The notes below the pieces were generated by a model. It saw only the letters and a list, made by a program, of their open reading frames with translations, searched no databases and had not been told where the DNA came from. Of a stretch of DNA of 64,000 bases, positions 34,252 through 43,045 are shown one piece after another (within the stretch, counting starts at the first letter, position 1; every line of letters begins with the position of its first letter). The position numbers and the translations under genes were made by a program. This DNA comes from Streptomyces rubiginosohelvolus (lineage in GTDB: Bacteria > Actinomycetota > Actinomycetes > Streptomycetales > Streptomycetaceae). The stretch is taken from positions 1 through 64,000 of the forward strand of contig NZ_BMTW01000002.1 of NCBI RefSeq assembly GCF_014649875.1, in the 5' to 3' direction.

Positions 34252-35001
34252 ATGACCGTCGTGTTCGTCCACGGAGTGCCGGAGACCCCCGCCGTCTGGA
34301 ATGCCCTCCGGGAGCGGATCGACCGCCCCGCCCTGGCCCTGCGGCTGCCCGGATTCGGCAGCCCCCGACCGGCCGGCCTGGTGGACAAGGAGGCGTACGC
34401 CGCCTGGCTGGCGGACGAACTGCGCGCGCTCGGCGGACCGGTGGACCTGGTCGGCCACGACTGGGGGGCGCACCTGGCGATGCGGGTCGTCTCCGCGTAC
34501 GACGTTCCGGTGCGCAGTTGGGTCTCGGACGTGGCCCACGGCTGGCACCCCGACTACCGGTGGCACGAGGCGGCCGTCCTCTTCCAGCAGAGCCCGCAGG
34601 GCGAGGAACTGCTCGCGTCGCTGCGCGCCGACTCCCCCGGCAGCCCGTCCTTCGGCGATTTCCTGCGTCCCCGCGGGATGAGCGCCGAACTGGCGACCGA
34701 GGTCGACGCCGTGCACGACGAGGTGATGAGCGCGGCCGTCCTCGCGCTCTACCGGTCGGCCCGGCCCCACCTCCACGCCGACTGGGGACGGGAGTTCGAC
34801 GGCCCCGCCCCGGCGCCCGGCCTCGTCCTCGCCCCGACCGGCGACCCGATGGCGCAGCCCGCGCTGGACCACGAGGTGGCCGCCCGCCTCGGAGCGCGGA
34901 CGGAGGAGCTGGACGGGCTCACCCACTACTGGATGCTCCAGGACCCCGACCGGGGAGCGGAGGCGCTGGAGCGCTTCTGGGCGGCGTGCGAAGCAAGCTG
35001 A
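34252..35001 (+). CDS. Alpha/beta hydrolase, epoxide hydrolase/dehalogenase-like
   Basis: 249 residues from ATG at 34252 with AGGAG upstream. VVFVHGVPETPAVW is the oxyanion region, VDLVGHDWGAHLAM the nucleophile elbow with aspartate as in epoxide hydrolases and haloalkane dehalogenases, and ELDGLTHYWMLQDP holds the catalytic histidine. Substrate unknown. Its TetR partner and palindromic operator suggest induction by the compound it detoxifies. Confidence 0.88.
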   Translation: MTVVFVHGVPETPAVWNALRERIDRPALALRLPGFGSPRPAGLVDKEAYAAWLADELRALGGPVDLVGHDWGAHLAMRVVSAYDVPVRSWVSDVAHGWHPDYRWHEAAVLFQQSPQGEELLASLRADSPGSPSFGDFLRPRGMSAELATEVDAVHDEVMSAAVLALYRSARPHLHADWGREFDGPAPAPGLVLAPTGDPMAQPALDHEVAARLGARTEELDGLTHYWMLQDPDRGAEALERFWAACEAS

Positions 35002-35013
35002 ACCGAACGCACG

Positions 35014-35056
35014 GAGGGCCCTTGCCCCGGAGCCGTGCTCCGGGGCAAGGGCCCTC
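35014..35056. terminator. Bidirectional terminator between hydrolase and gcl
   Basis: A perfect 20-bp stem (35014-35033 with 35037-35056) with a CGT loop lies between the stops of two convergent genes. Confidence 0.93.
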
Positions 35057-35072
35057 GCGGGTGGCAGGTCCG

Positions 35073-36857
35073 TCAGGACGCCGCGAGCGGGCGGATCGCC
35101 GTCGGGGCGTGGGACGGGTCCGTCGCCAGGTCCTCGAACTCGTTCACCGACGCGATGTCGGTCCCGCTCATCGCGATGTTCGTGACCCGCTCCAGGATCG
35201 CCTCGACGACCACCGGGACGCGGAACTCCGCCGCCAGCTTCTTCGCCTCCTCGAAGGCCGGCAGCAGCTGGTCGGGCTCGGTGACCCGGATCGCCTTGCA
35301 GCCGAGGCCCTCGACGACCTTGACGTGGTCGACGCCGTAGACGCCCAGCTCCGGGGAGTTGAGGTTCTCGAACTCCAGGTTGACCTGGAAGTCGATGTCG
35401 AAGTTGCGCTGCGCCTGGCGGATGAGCCCCAGGTAGGAGTTGTTCACCAGGACGTGGACGTACGGGATGCGGTGCTGCGCGCCGACGGCCAGCTCCTCCA
35501 GCATGAACTGGAAGTCGTAATCGCCGGAGAGCGCGACGACCGTGCCCTCCGGGTCCGCGGTGGCGACGCCCAGGGCGGCCGGGATCGTCCAGCCCAGCGG
35601 ACCCGCCTGGCCGCAGTTGATCCAGTGGCGGGGCTTGTAGACGTGCAGCATCTGCGCGCCCGCGATCTGGGAGAGCCCGATCGTGGTGACGTAACGGGTC
35701 TCCGGGCCGAACGCCCGGTTCATCTCCTCGTACACGCGCTGCGGCTTGAGCGGCACGTTGTCGAAGTGCGTCTTGCGCTGGAGGGTCGCCTTGCGCTCCT
35801 GTGTGGAGGCGGCCCAGGCCGAGCGGTCCTTCAGCTCGCCCGCCGCCTTCAGCTCGCGCGCCACCTCGACGAAGAGCTCCAGCGCGGCCTTGGCGTCGGA
35901 GGCGATGCCGAGGTCCGGGGCGAAGATCTTGCCGATCTGGGTGGGCTCGATGTCGACGTGGACGAAGGTGCGGCCCTGGGTGTAGACGTCCAGCTTGCCG
36001 GTGTGGCGGTTGGCCCAGCGGTTGCCGATGCCGAGGACGAAGTCGGACTCCAGGAAGTTCGCGTTGCCGTAGCGGTGCGAGGTCTGGAGGCCGACCATGC
36101 CGGCGTTCAGCTCGTGGTCGTCGGGAAGGATGCCCCAGCCCATCAGGGTCGGGATGACGGGAACGCCGGTCAGCTCGGCGAACTCCACGAGCAGCTCGGA
36201 GGCGTCGGCGTTGATGATGCCGCCGCCCGCGACGAGCACCGGGCGCTCCGACGCGTTCAGCATCTGGATCGCCCGCTCGATCTGCTTGCGGGAGGCCGCG
36301 GGCTTGTGCACCGGGATGGGCTCGTACAGCTCGGGGTCGAACTCGATCTCGGTGAGCTGGACGTCGATCGGCAGGTCGATGAGGACCGGGCCGGGACGGC
36401 CGGTGCGCATCAGGTGGAAGGCCTGCTGGAAGACGCCGGGGACCTGCGCGGCCTCCAGGACGGTGGTCGCGGCCTTGGTGACCGGCTTGGCGATCGAGGA
36501 GATGTCGACGGCCTGGAAGTCCTCCTTGTGCAGGACCGCCGTCGGCGCCTGGCCGGTGATGCAGAGGATCGGGATGGAGTCGGCGATGGCCGAGTACAGC
36601 CCGGTGATCATGTCGGTGCCCGCCGGGCCCGACGTACCGATGCAGACGCCGATGTTGCCGGCCTTGGCCCGGGTGTACCCCTCCGCCATGTGGGAGGCGC
36701 CCTCGACGTGGCGGGCCAGCGTGTGGTGGACCCCGCCCGAGGCCTTGAGGGCCGCGTAGAAGGGGTTGATCGCCGCGCCCGGAACGCCGAACGCGTTGCT
36801 GACGCCTTCGCGCTTCAGGATCTCAACTGCCGCTCGGGCAGCGGTCATACGAGGCAT
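35073..36857 (-). CDS. gcl: Glyoxylate carboligase
   Basis: 594 residues from ATG at 36857 with AGGAG upstream. A thiamine-diphosphate enzyme that joins two glyoxylates into tartronate semialdehyde and CO2. The sequence follows E. coli Gcl almost throughout: [20 protein letters not shown] has Val in place of the glutamate otherwise universal in this enzyme family, a hallmark of Gcl. Also seen are [40 protein letters not shown], and the ThDP motif region [17 protein letters not shown] to [13 protein letters not shown]. The promoter carries the class A tandem operator, so it belongs with hyi-glxR despite being 5 kb away on the other strand. Confidence 0.97.
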   Translation of the reverse strand: MPRMTAARAAVEILKREGVSNAFGVPGAAINPFYAALKASGGVHHTLARHVEGASHMAEGYTRAKAGNIGVCIGTSGPAGTDMITGLYSAIADSIPILCITGQAPTAVLHKEDFQAVDISSIAKPVTKAATTVLEAAQVPGVFQQAFHLMRTGRPGPVLIDLPIDVQLTEIEFDPELYEPIPVHKPAASRKQIERAIQMLNASERPVLVAGGGIINADASELLVEFAELTGVPVIPTLMGWGILPDDHELNAGMVGLQTSHRYGNANFLESDFVLGIGNRWANRHTGKLDVYTQGRTFVHVDIEPTQIGKIFAPDLGIASDAKAALELFVEVARELKAAGELKDRSAWAASTQERKATLQRKTHFDNVPLKPQRVYEEMNRAFGPETRYVTTIGLSQIAGAQMLHVYKPRHWINCGQAGPLGWTIPAALGVATADPEGTVVALSGDYDFQFMLEELAVGAQHRIPYVHVLVNNSYLGLIRQAQRNFDIDFQVNLEFENLNSPELGVYGVDHVKVVEGLGCKAIRVTEPDQLLPAFEEAKKLAAEFRVPVVVEAILERVTNIAMSGTDIASVNEFEDLATDPSHAPTAIRPLAAS

Positions 36858-36916
36858 GGAAGCTCCTGCTCGGGATTGGTGGAGTCGGGCTCTGTCGCGC
36901 CACCTGAGAGCACGAA

Positions 36917-36952
36917 TTCCGTATTACGGAAACTTAGTTCTGCTATATGGAA
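36917..36952. promoter_or_regulatory. Class A tandem operator at gcl
   Basis: The perfect palindrome TTCCGTATTACGGAA (36917-36931) and TTCTGCTATATGGAA (36938-36952) are 21 bp apart with ACTTAG between. Read on the minus strand it aligns base for base in layout with the hyi operator: imperfect site first, perfect site second. Confidence 0.85.
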
Positions 36953-37117
36953 GCAATCTAGAAGCTGAGGCGATCGCAGTCAAGGGCGCGCACCGCCGCA
37001 CGCGCCGCAGGAAGTACGCCGATCCCCTCCCCAGAGCCTCGCTCCTGGTGGACGATGGGGTGACGAGTCAGGCACGGAGCGGAGTCGGCCGCGCGGCCGT
37101 GCCGGAGGGAGAGATAC

Positions 37118-37828
37118 GTGGAGTCCGTCCCGGTCCGGTGCCCCGTCTGCAACCGGGACCACGCCTACAGCACCCCGGCCTACCCCTGCCCGTGCGGCAT
37201 GCCCACCGCCCCGCCACTGCTGGCCGGCGCCCCGGCCGTCCGGGTCGGCCACCGCAGCTGGAACGACGTCTGGGTCACCGTCCGCTGCTCGTCCTGCGCC
37301 CGGGAGGACCAGTGGCCGCAGCCCGAGCTGTGCTGCCCGTGCGGCACCGTCCTGCGGATACCGGTGCGTCCCGTGGCGACCGCCGAGGCCCCCGCAGCGC
37401 CGGTCTCGCCGGCCCACATCCCCCTGCCGCGTACCGCCGCGCACCCGCGCCCCGCGTTCAGCCCGATGACGATCCGTACGGGCCACGACGCGGTGAGCAC
37501 GGCCGGCCTGTACCTGACCTGGCTCGGCTACCGGGACGTCGGCCGGCCCGGCGCGGGCCCGGCCTCCGGCATCGATCTGCGGGGCGACGGCGTCATCGCC
37601 CGGGTCGACTCCAGCACCCGCCCGGCCACACTGCGCGCGGTCGAGACCCTCTGGCTCAACGCGCTGGGCACCTCGGCGACCGGGGTGTTCTTCTCCCTCG
37701 CGGGGTACGCCCCCGACGCCCGGGCCCGCGCGGACGGCGTCGGTCTTCCGCTCTTCGTACTGGACCTGACCGGGACCCCGCAGCCGGTGAACAGCCCGGC
37801 CGACGAGCTGGTCAGCACCGGCGCCTGA
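37118..37828 (+). CDS. Zinc-ribbon protein with restriction-endonuclease-like C terminus
   Basis: 236 residues from GTG at 37118 after GAGGGAGAG. The first 85 residues carry four cysteine pairs (CPVC, CPCG, CSSC, CPCG), consistent with two zinc ribbons. After a Pro/Ala linker, the C-terminal part (about 120-225) has a PD-(D/E)xK-like layout: DAVSTAGLYLTWLGYRDV, DLRGDGVIARVDSSTRPA, LWLNALGTSATGVFFSL, with a plausible acidic pair but K not in the usual position (it reads VIARVD). I do not recognise a characterised homologue. Possibly a nucleic-acid-binding protein related to Mrr-type domains that has lost cleavage. Confidence 0.72.
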   Translation: MESVPVRCPVCNRDHAYSTPAYPCPCGMPTAPPLLAGAPAVRVGHRSWNDVWVTVRCSSCAREDQWPQPELCCPCGTVLRIPVRPVATAEAPAAPVSPAHIPLPRTAAHPRPAFSPMTIRTGHDAVSTAGLYLTWLGYRDVGRPGAGPASGIDLRGDGVIARVDSSTRPATLRAVETLWLNALGTSATGVFFSLAGYAPDARARADGVGLPLFVLDLTGTPQPVNSPADELVSTGA

Positions 37829-37910
37829 ACGGACGACCCGGGCACCGCCCGGGGAGGCGGATCCGGCCACCCGCGTACCGGTCCGGCCTCCGGCGCGGCA
37901 CACTGAGTAC

Positions 37911-38540
37911 ATGCGTATCCGCTCCGCCAGACGCTCGGATCTCCCGGTGCTCCAGGACATCGAGCGCGCCGCAGGGGAACCGTTCCGCACCCTGGGCATG
38001 GCCTTCGTGGCCGACGACGATCCGCCCCCGCTCGACCTGCTGGAGAGCTACCGGCAGGCAGGCCGTTGCTGGGTGGCCACCGACCCCCTCTCCGCCACCG
38101 GCGACCGGCCGCTCGGCTATGTGCTCGCCGATCCCGTCGACGACGCCCTGCACATCGAGCAGGTCTCGGTCGACCCCACCGCCGCCCGCCGGGGTATCGG
38201 CCGGGACCTGATCGCCCACCTCGCCGCCGTGGCCGCGCGGCGGGGCATGACGGCGCTCACCCTGACCACCTTCACCGACGTGCCGTGGAACGCCCCGTAC
38301 TACGCCCGGATCGGCTTCCGGGCCCTGACCGAGCACGAACTCACCGACGGGCTCCGCGCGATCCGCGCCGAGGAGGCCCAGCACGGCCTCGACCGCTGGC
38401 CCCGGGTCTGCATGCGACGCGAACTGTCGCCCGTCCCCCGGCCGTCGCCTGGCCCGAAGCCGGCGAAGACCCCACCGGTTCCGGACACTTCGGGGGCCGC
38501 CGACGCTTCGGGAGCCCTCGCTGTCAGTGGCGGCCCTTAA
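37911..38540 (+). CDS. GNAT acetyltransferase
   Basis: 209 residues from ATG at 37911. MRIRSARRSDLPVLQDIERA is the usual GNAT opening and IEQVSVDPTAARRGIGRDLIAHL the acetyl-CoA-binding motif A (R-R-G-I-G). PYYARIGFRAL is the late motif. The last 40 residues are a proline/alanine-rich tail outside the domain. Substrate unknown; no operon partner. Confidence 0.88.
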   Translation: MRIRSARRSDLPVLQDIERAAGEPFRTLGMAFVADDDPPPLDLLESYRQAGRCWVATDPLSATGDRPLGYVLADPVDDALHIEQVSVDPTAARRGIGRDLIAHLAAVAARRGMTALTLTTFTDVPWNAPYYARIGFRALTEHELTDGLRAIRAEEAQHGLDRWPRVCMRRELSPVPRPSPGPKPAKTPPVPDTSGAADASGALAVSGGP

Positions 38541-38549
38541 ACTGTGCGC

Positions 38550-38747
38550 ATGGCTTTACTCCCCGACAGCTCCCACCCCGCAGACCGCCCCGCGCCCGCC
38601 GCCGAGCAGGCCAACGAGGCCATCCGCGCGCTCGTCGACGCCACCGGACCGGACTGGTCCGCCGTGGAGGCGGCGACGTACGAGGTGCTGCTCATCGAGT
38701 GGGCGGCGGCGACCCGGGGCGACCCCGACATCATCGAAGCCGCCTGA
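38550..38747 (+). CDS. Small hypothetical protein
   Basis: 65 residues from ATG at 38550, ten bases after the GNAT stop. A Pro-rich N terminus leads into one amphipathic helical region (EQANEAIRALVDATGPDWSAVEAATYEVLLIEW) and an acidic end. Codon usage is typical of real genes here. It may be co-transcribed with the GNAT gene. No function recognised. Confidence 0.6.
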   Translation: MALLPDSSHPADRPAPAAEQANEAIRALVDATGPDWSAVEAATYEVLLIEWAAATRGDPDIIEAA

Positions 38748-38769
38748 CCCGGCGCCCCGCCCATCCCTC

Positions 38770-40377
38770 TCAGTCCGCGTACGTCTCACGCAGTTCGATC
38801 TTGCGGACCTTTCCGCTGACCGTCATCGGGAAGGTCTCCAGGATCCGCAGCCTGCGTGGGATCTTGTAGTGCGCGAGCCGCTCCCGGCAGTGCTCGGTGA
38901 GCTCCTCCAGGGTGGGCGGGTCGGCCGGGTCCCGGGGGATGACGCAGGCCAGGATCTCCTCGCCGTAGCGTTCGTCCGGGACCCCGACCACCTGCACGTC
39001 GGCGATCTTCGGGTGGCCGTGCAGGAACTCCTCGATCTCCCTCGGGTACACGTTCTCGCCGCCCCGGATGATCATGTCCTTGATCCGGCCCACGACCTGG
39101 ACGTACCCGTCCTCACCCATGACGGCGAGGTCTCCCGTGTGCATCCACCGCCCCGCGTCGATCACCTCGGCGGTGCGGTCGGGCTGGTCCCAGTAGCCGA
39201 GCATCACGCTGTAGCCCCGGGTGCGCAGTTCGCCCGAGCTGCCGCGCGGCAGCGTGACGCCGGTGACCGGGTCGACGACCTTGACCTCGATGTGCGGCAG
39301 CACGCGGCCGACCGTGCCGGTGCGGCGCTCCAGGTCGTCGTCGCGGCGGGTCTGGGTGGAGACGGGGGAGGTCTCCGTCATCCCGTAGCAGATGGACACC
39401 TCGGCCATGTGCATCTCGGCGACGACCCGGTTCATCACCTCGGCCGGGCAGGGGGAACCGGCCATGATCCCGGTGCGCAGCGAGGAGAGGTCGTACGCGG
39501 CGAAGTCCGGCAGGTTCAGTTCGGCGATGAACATGGTGGGCACCCCGTACAGCGAGGTGCAGCGCTCCTGCTGGACGGCGGCGAGCACGGTGGCGGGTTC
39601 GAAGGACGGGCCGGGGATCACGATGCAGGCGCCGTGCGAGGTGGCGGCGAGGTTGCCCATGACCATGCCGAAGCAGTGGTAGAAGGGCACCGGGAGGCAG
39701 ACCCGGTCCGCCTCGGTGTAGGCGATCGTCTCCCCCACGAAATAGCCGTTGTTGAGGATGTTGTGGTGGGAGAGCGTCGCGCCCTTGGGGAAGCCGGTGG
39801 TGCCCGAGGTGTACTGGATGTTGATCGGGTCGTCGCAGGACAGCTCCGCCTCGCGGGCGGCCAGTTGATCACGTGTGACGGCGGGGGCGGCGGCGGTCAG
39901 CTCCGCCCAGGACGGGTCGCCGATGTAGTGGACGGCCCGCAGGCCGGGGCAGTTGCCGCGGACCTCCTCGACGAGGGCGCGGTAGTCGCTGGTGCGGTGG
40001 GAGAGCGAGGCGATCAGCAGGGAGATGCCCGCCTGCTTCAGGACGAACTCCACCTCGTGGGCGCGGTAGGCCGGGTTGACGGTGACCATGACGGCCCCGA
40101 TCCGGGCCGTGGCGTACTGGACGAGCACCCACTCGGGGCAGTTGACCGCCCAGATGCCGACCCGGTCGCCCTTCGCCACCCCCGACGCCATCAGGGCCCG
40201 GGCCAGCTCGTCGACGTCCGCGACGAATTCCGTATACGTCCAGCGCCGGCCCGAGGCCACGTCGACCAGGGCCTCGCGGTCGCCGTGCGCGGCGGCCGTC
40301 CGGTCGAGGTTGCGGCCGATGGTGTCGCCGAGCAGCGCGGTGTCGCCGATGCCGTGCGCGTAGGAGAGCAGGCTCAC
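38770..40377 (-). CDS. Acyl-CoA synthetase, fatty-acid type (AMP-forming)
   Basis: 535 residues from GTG at 40377, overlapping the upstream ligase stop (GTGA); longer upstream frames overlap that gene and are rejected. The AMP-binding P-loop is IQYTSGTTGFPKGATLSHH, motif A8-like regions are ICYGMTETSP and GELRTRGYSVMLGYW, GDLAVMGEDGYVQVVGRIKDMI the hinge, and SGKVRKIEL holds the catalytic lysine. It matches actinobacterial medium/long-chain fatty-acyl-CoA ligases. Translationally coupled to a second ligase; divergent from a GAF-LuxR regulator. Confidence 0.92.
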   Translation of the reverse strand: MSLLSYAHGIGDTALLGDTIGRNLDRTAAAHGDREALVDVASGRRWTYTEFVADVDELARALMASGVAKGDRVGIWAVNCPEWVLVQYATARIGAVMVTVNPAYRAHEVEFVLKQAGISLLIASLSHRTSDYRALVEEVRGNCPGLRAVHYIGDPSWAELTAAAPAVTRDQLAAREAELSCDDPINIQYTSGTTGFPKGATLSHHNILNNGYFVGETIAYTEADRVCLPVPFYHCFGMVMGNLAATSHGACIVIPGPSFEPATVLAAVQQERCTSLYGVPTMFIAELNLPDFAAYDLSSLRTGIMAGSPCPAEVMNRVVAEMHMAEVSICYGMTETSPVSTQTRRDDDLERRTGTVGRVLPHIEVKVVDPVTGVTLPRGSSGELRTRGYSVMLGYWDQPDRTAEVIDAGRWMHTGDLAVMGEDGYVQVVGRIKDMIIRGGENVYPREIEEFLHGHPKIADVQVVGVPDERYGEEILACVIPRDPADPPTLEELTEHCRERLAHYKIPRRLRILETFPMTVSGKVRKIELRETYAD

Positions 40378-42050
40378 TTCAGGTCCCCCTCGTCGTACTC
40401 GGCGCCGGTGCCGAGAGCGGTGCGTTCGCGGAGTTCGATGCGGCGGATCTTGCCCGAGACGGTCTTGGGCAGCTCCGCGAACTCCAGCCTGCGGATGCGT
40501 TTGTACGGGGCGAGGACCGCCCGGGAGTGCTCGAAGAGGACCTTCGCGGTGTCCGGTCCGGGCTCCCAGCCCTCCGCGAGCACGACGTACGCCTTCGGGA
40601 CGGCGAGGCGGAGCGGGTCGGGGGCGGGAACGACGGCGGCCTCGGCGACCGCCTCGTGTTCCAGCAGGGCGCTCTCCAGCTCGAACGGCGAGATCTTGTA
40701 GTCGGATGCCTTGAACACGTCGTCGGCGCGGCCGACATAGGTGATGTAGCCGTCCTCGTCGCGGGCGCCGATGTCCCCGGTGCGGTAGTAGCCGCCGGCC
40801 ATCGCCTCGGCCGTGCGGTCGGGGTCCCCGTGGTAGCCGGTCATCAGGCCGACGGGGCGGTCGGACAGGTCGAGGGCGATCTCCCCCTCGGCCGCCCCGG
40901 GCTGCCCGGTCACCGGGTCGAGGAGTTCGACGATGAAACCGGGGCTCGGGCGGCCCATGGAGCCGGTCTTCAGGGGCTGGCCGGGGCTGTTGGCGACCTG
41001 GACGGCGGTCTCGGTCTGCCCGAACCCATCCCGGATGGTGACCCCCCACTCCCGCCGGACCGTCTCGATGACCTCCGGGTTCAGCGGCTCACCGGCCGCG
41101 ACGACCTCGCGCGGCGGGGTGGCCAGCTGGCTCAGGTCCGCCTGGATGAGCATCCGCCAGACCGTGGGCGGGGCGCAGAAACTGGTGATGCCCGAGCGGT
41201 CCATCTCGGCCATCAGCCGGCCCGCGTCGAAGCGGGTGTAGTTGAAGATGAAGACGGTGGCCTCGGCTGTCCACGGGGCGAAGAGGTTGGACCAGGCGTG
41301 CTTGGCCCAGCCGGGCGACGAGATGTTCAGATGGACGTCGCCCGGCTTGAGGCCGATCCAGTACATCGTCGCCAAGTGGCCCACGGGATAGGACACATGG
41401 GTGTGCTCGACCAGTTTGGGACTGGCGGTGGTGCCCGAGGTGAAGTAGAGCATCAGCGGTTCGTCCGCGTCCGTCTCCCGGCCGGGCGTGAACGCGGCCG
41501 GCGCGTCGGCCGCCTCCGCGTACGACCGCCAGCCCGCCACCTCCTCGCCGACCGCGATCCGGGTGTAGCGGCCGGGGACCTCGTCGAACTTCGCGGTGTC
41601 CGCGTCCCGCACCAGCACATGGCGCACCCGGCCGCGCTCCACCCGGTCGCGCAGGTCGGCGGGGCCGAGCAGCGGGGTGGCGGGGATGACGACGGCGCGC
41701 AGCTTCATCGCGGCGAGGGCGGTCTCCCACAGCTCGACCTGGTTGCCGAGCATCACCAGGATGCGGTCGCCCTCCCGTACGCCCTGCGCCTTCAGCCAGT
41801 TGGCGGTCCGGTCGGAGCGCATCGACATCGCGGCGAAGGACACCTCGGTGCGTCGGCCGTCCTCCTCGACGATGTGCAGGGCGGTGCGGTCGTTGTTCTC
41901 GGCGATGACGTCGAACCAGTCCAGCGCCCAGTTGAAGTGGTCCGCCCGCGGCCAGCGGAAGCCGGCGTACGCCCGCTCGTAGTCCTCGCGGTGCTCCAGC
42001 AGGAAGTCCCGGGCGGCCCGGAACGTCTCGGTCGCGCTGGTTGCCGACAT
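40374..42050 (-). CDS. Acyl-CoA synthetase, acetyl/medium-chain (MACS-like)
   Basis: 558 residues from ATG at 42050. LMLYFTSGTTASPKLVEHTH is the P-loop, RDGFGQTETAVQVANSPGQP the adenine-binding region, YYRTGDIGARDEDGYITYVGRADDVFKASDYKISPFELES the hinge, and KTVSGKIRRIELRE the catalytic lysine region. The N terminus (FRWPRADHFNWALDWFD) is typical of the medium-chain acyl-CoA synthetase/AcsA-like group that activates short or medium acids. Coupling with a fatty-acyl ligase suggests that related acids are activated together. Confidence 0.92.
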   Translation of the reverse strand: MSATSATETFRAARDFLLEHREDYERAYAGFRWPRADHFNWALDWFDVIAENNDRTALHIVEEDGRRTEVSFAAMSMRSDRTANWLKAQGVREGDRILVMLGNQVELWETALAAMKLRAVVIPATPLLGPADLRDRVERGRVRHVLVRDADTAKFDEVPGRYTRIAVGEEVAGWRSYAEAADAPAAFTPGRETDADEPLMLYFTSGTTASPKLVEHTHVSYPVGHLATMYWIGLKPGDVHLNISSPGWAKHAWSNLFAPWTAEATVFIFNYTRFDAGRLMAEMDRSGITSFCAPPTVWRMLIQADLSQLATPPREVVAAGEPLNPEVIETVRREWGVTIRDGFGQTETAVQVANSPGQPLKTGSMGRPSPGFIVELLDPVTGQPGAAEGEIALDLSDRPVGLMTGYHGDPDRTAEAMAGGYYRTGDIGARDEDGYITYVGRADDVFKASDYKISPFELESALLEHEAVAEAAVVPAPDPLRLAVPKAYVVLAEGWEPGPDTAKVLFEHSRAVLAPYKRIRRLEFAELPKTVSGKIRRIELRERTALGTGAEYDEGDLK

Positions 42051-42112
42051 GTGCCCTCCTCATTACGGACCGGTCGCCTAACATCATGTAAACAGTGACC
42101 CAGGTCTCACCA

Positions 42113-42149
42113 CCCCCGGACGGGGGTGGTCCTCTCCCCCGTCCGGGGG
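42113..42149 (+). other. Strong hairpin in the LuxR-GAF leader
   Basis: CCCCCGGACGGGGG and CCCCCGTCCGGGGG form a perfect 14-bp stem with a nine-base loop, ending 31 bases before the GTG of the regulator and 63 bases from the divergent ligase start. It lies between two starts, not after a stop, so an attenuator or a barrier between divergent promoters is more likely than a simple gene-end terminator. Confidence 0.6.
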
Positions 42150-42179
42150 GCTGTGCGGGCCGGGTGGAGGGGCGTCGGA

Positions 42180-43022
42180 GTGCCGGAAGCGGTCGATGCG
42201 GTGGAGATGCAGGCGGCGCTGCTGAGGCTGCGCCGCACGAGCGGACTTCCCGTGGTGTTCGGCGGGCTGCTGTCGGACGCGCGCCACGCACGGATCGCCG
42301 AGCTGAACGGGGCGCAGACCAGCGCCCTGCGAGGTCTCGTCATCTCCGCCGGGAGCGGCCTCGGCGGCAAGGCCATCGCGCTGTCCCGGCCCTGCGCGGT
42401 GACCGACTACGCCACCTCCCGCCACATCAGCCATGAGTACGACGCGGCGGTGGCGGCGGAGGGCCTGCGTTCGGTCGTCGCGGTCCCCGTCGTCGTCCGC
42501 CGTGCGGTGCGGGGCGTGCTGTACGGGGCGCTGCGTACGCCGGTGACGCTCGGCGACCGGACGTTCGACGCGGTGGTGGCGGCGGCCCGTGATGTGGAGC
42601 AGTCGCTCGCGGTACGGGACTCGGCGCGGCAGTTGCTGGCGGCGGGCCGGGAGCGGGTGAGCGATCCGGACGCGGTGCCGGGTGCCTGGGAGGACGTGCG
42701 CGAGGCCCACCGCGACCTGCGCGCCCTGGTGCCCAGGGTCGTCGACCCGGCCCTGCGCGACGAGTTGCTGGAGGTCTGCGGGCGGCTCGCCTCGGCGTCG
42801 GGGTCCAAGGCGTCCATGGCCCGGGAGATCCGCCTCGCCCCGCGCGAGGTGGACGTGGTGGCGTGCGTGGCGGCCGGCGCGACGAACGCGGCGGCGGCCG
42901 AGCGGCTGGGGCTGCGGCCCGAGACGGTGAAGGGGTATCTGCGGTCCGCAATGCGGAAGCTGGGGGCGCACACCCGGCTGGAGGCGGTGGTGGCGGCCCG
43001 CCGGGCGGGGCTGCTGCCCTGA
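42180..43022 (+). CDS. GAF-LuxR transcriptional regulator
   Basis: 280 residues from GTG at 42180 with GGAGG nine bases upstream. A GAF-type sensor domain (about 10-150: GLVISAGSGLGGKAIALSRPCAVTDYATS, HISHEYDAAVAAEGLRSVVAVPVVVR) is followed by a helical linker and a C-terminal LuxR helix-turn-helix (REVDVVACVAAGATNAAAAERLGLRPETVKGYLR). This layout is common for regulators next to acyl-CoA ligase or acyl-CoA dehydrogenase genes in actinobacteria. It is divergent from the ligase pair, its likely target. Confidence 0.87.
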   Translation: MPEAVDAVEMQAALLRLRRTSGLPVVFGGLLSDARHARIAELNGAQTSALRGLVISAGSGLGGKAIALSRPCAVTDYATSRHISHEYDAAVAAEGLRSVVAVPVVVRRAVRGVLYGALRTPVTLGDRTFDAVVAAARDVEQSLAVRDSARQLLAAGRERVSDPDAVPGAWEDVREAHRDLRALVPRVVDPALRDELLEVCGRLASASGSKASMAREIRLAPREVDVVACVAAGATNAAAAERLGLRPETVKGYLRSAMRKLGAHTRLEAVVAARRAGLLP

Positions 43023-43045
43023 CCTGGAGCCGCCGGTCGCGGGGC

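Noticed and set aside
38770..41049. Longer 759-residue reading of the acyl-CoA ligase
   Set aside because: The added part is a shadow of the upstream ligase; the true start at 40377 overlaps that gene's stop.
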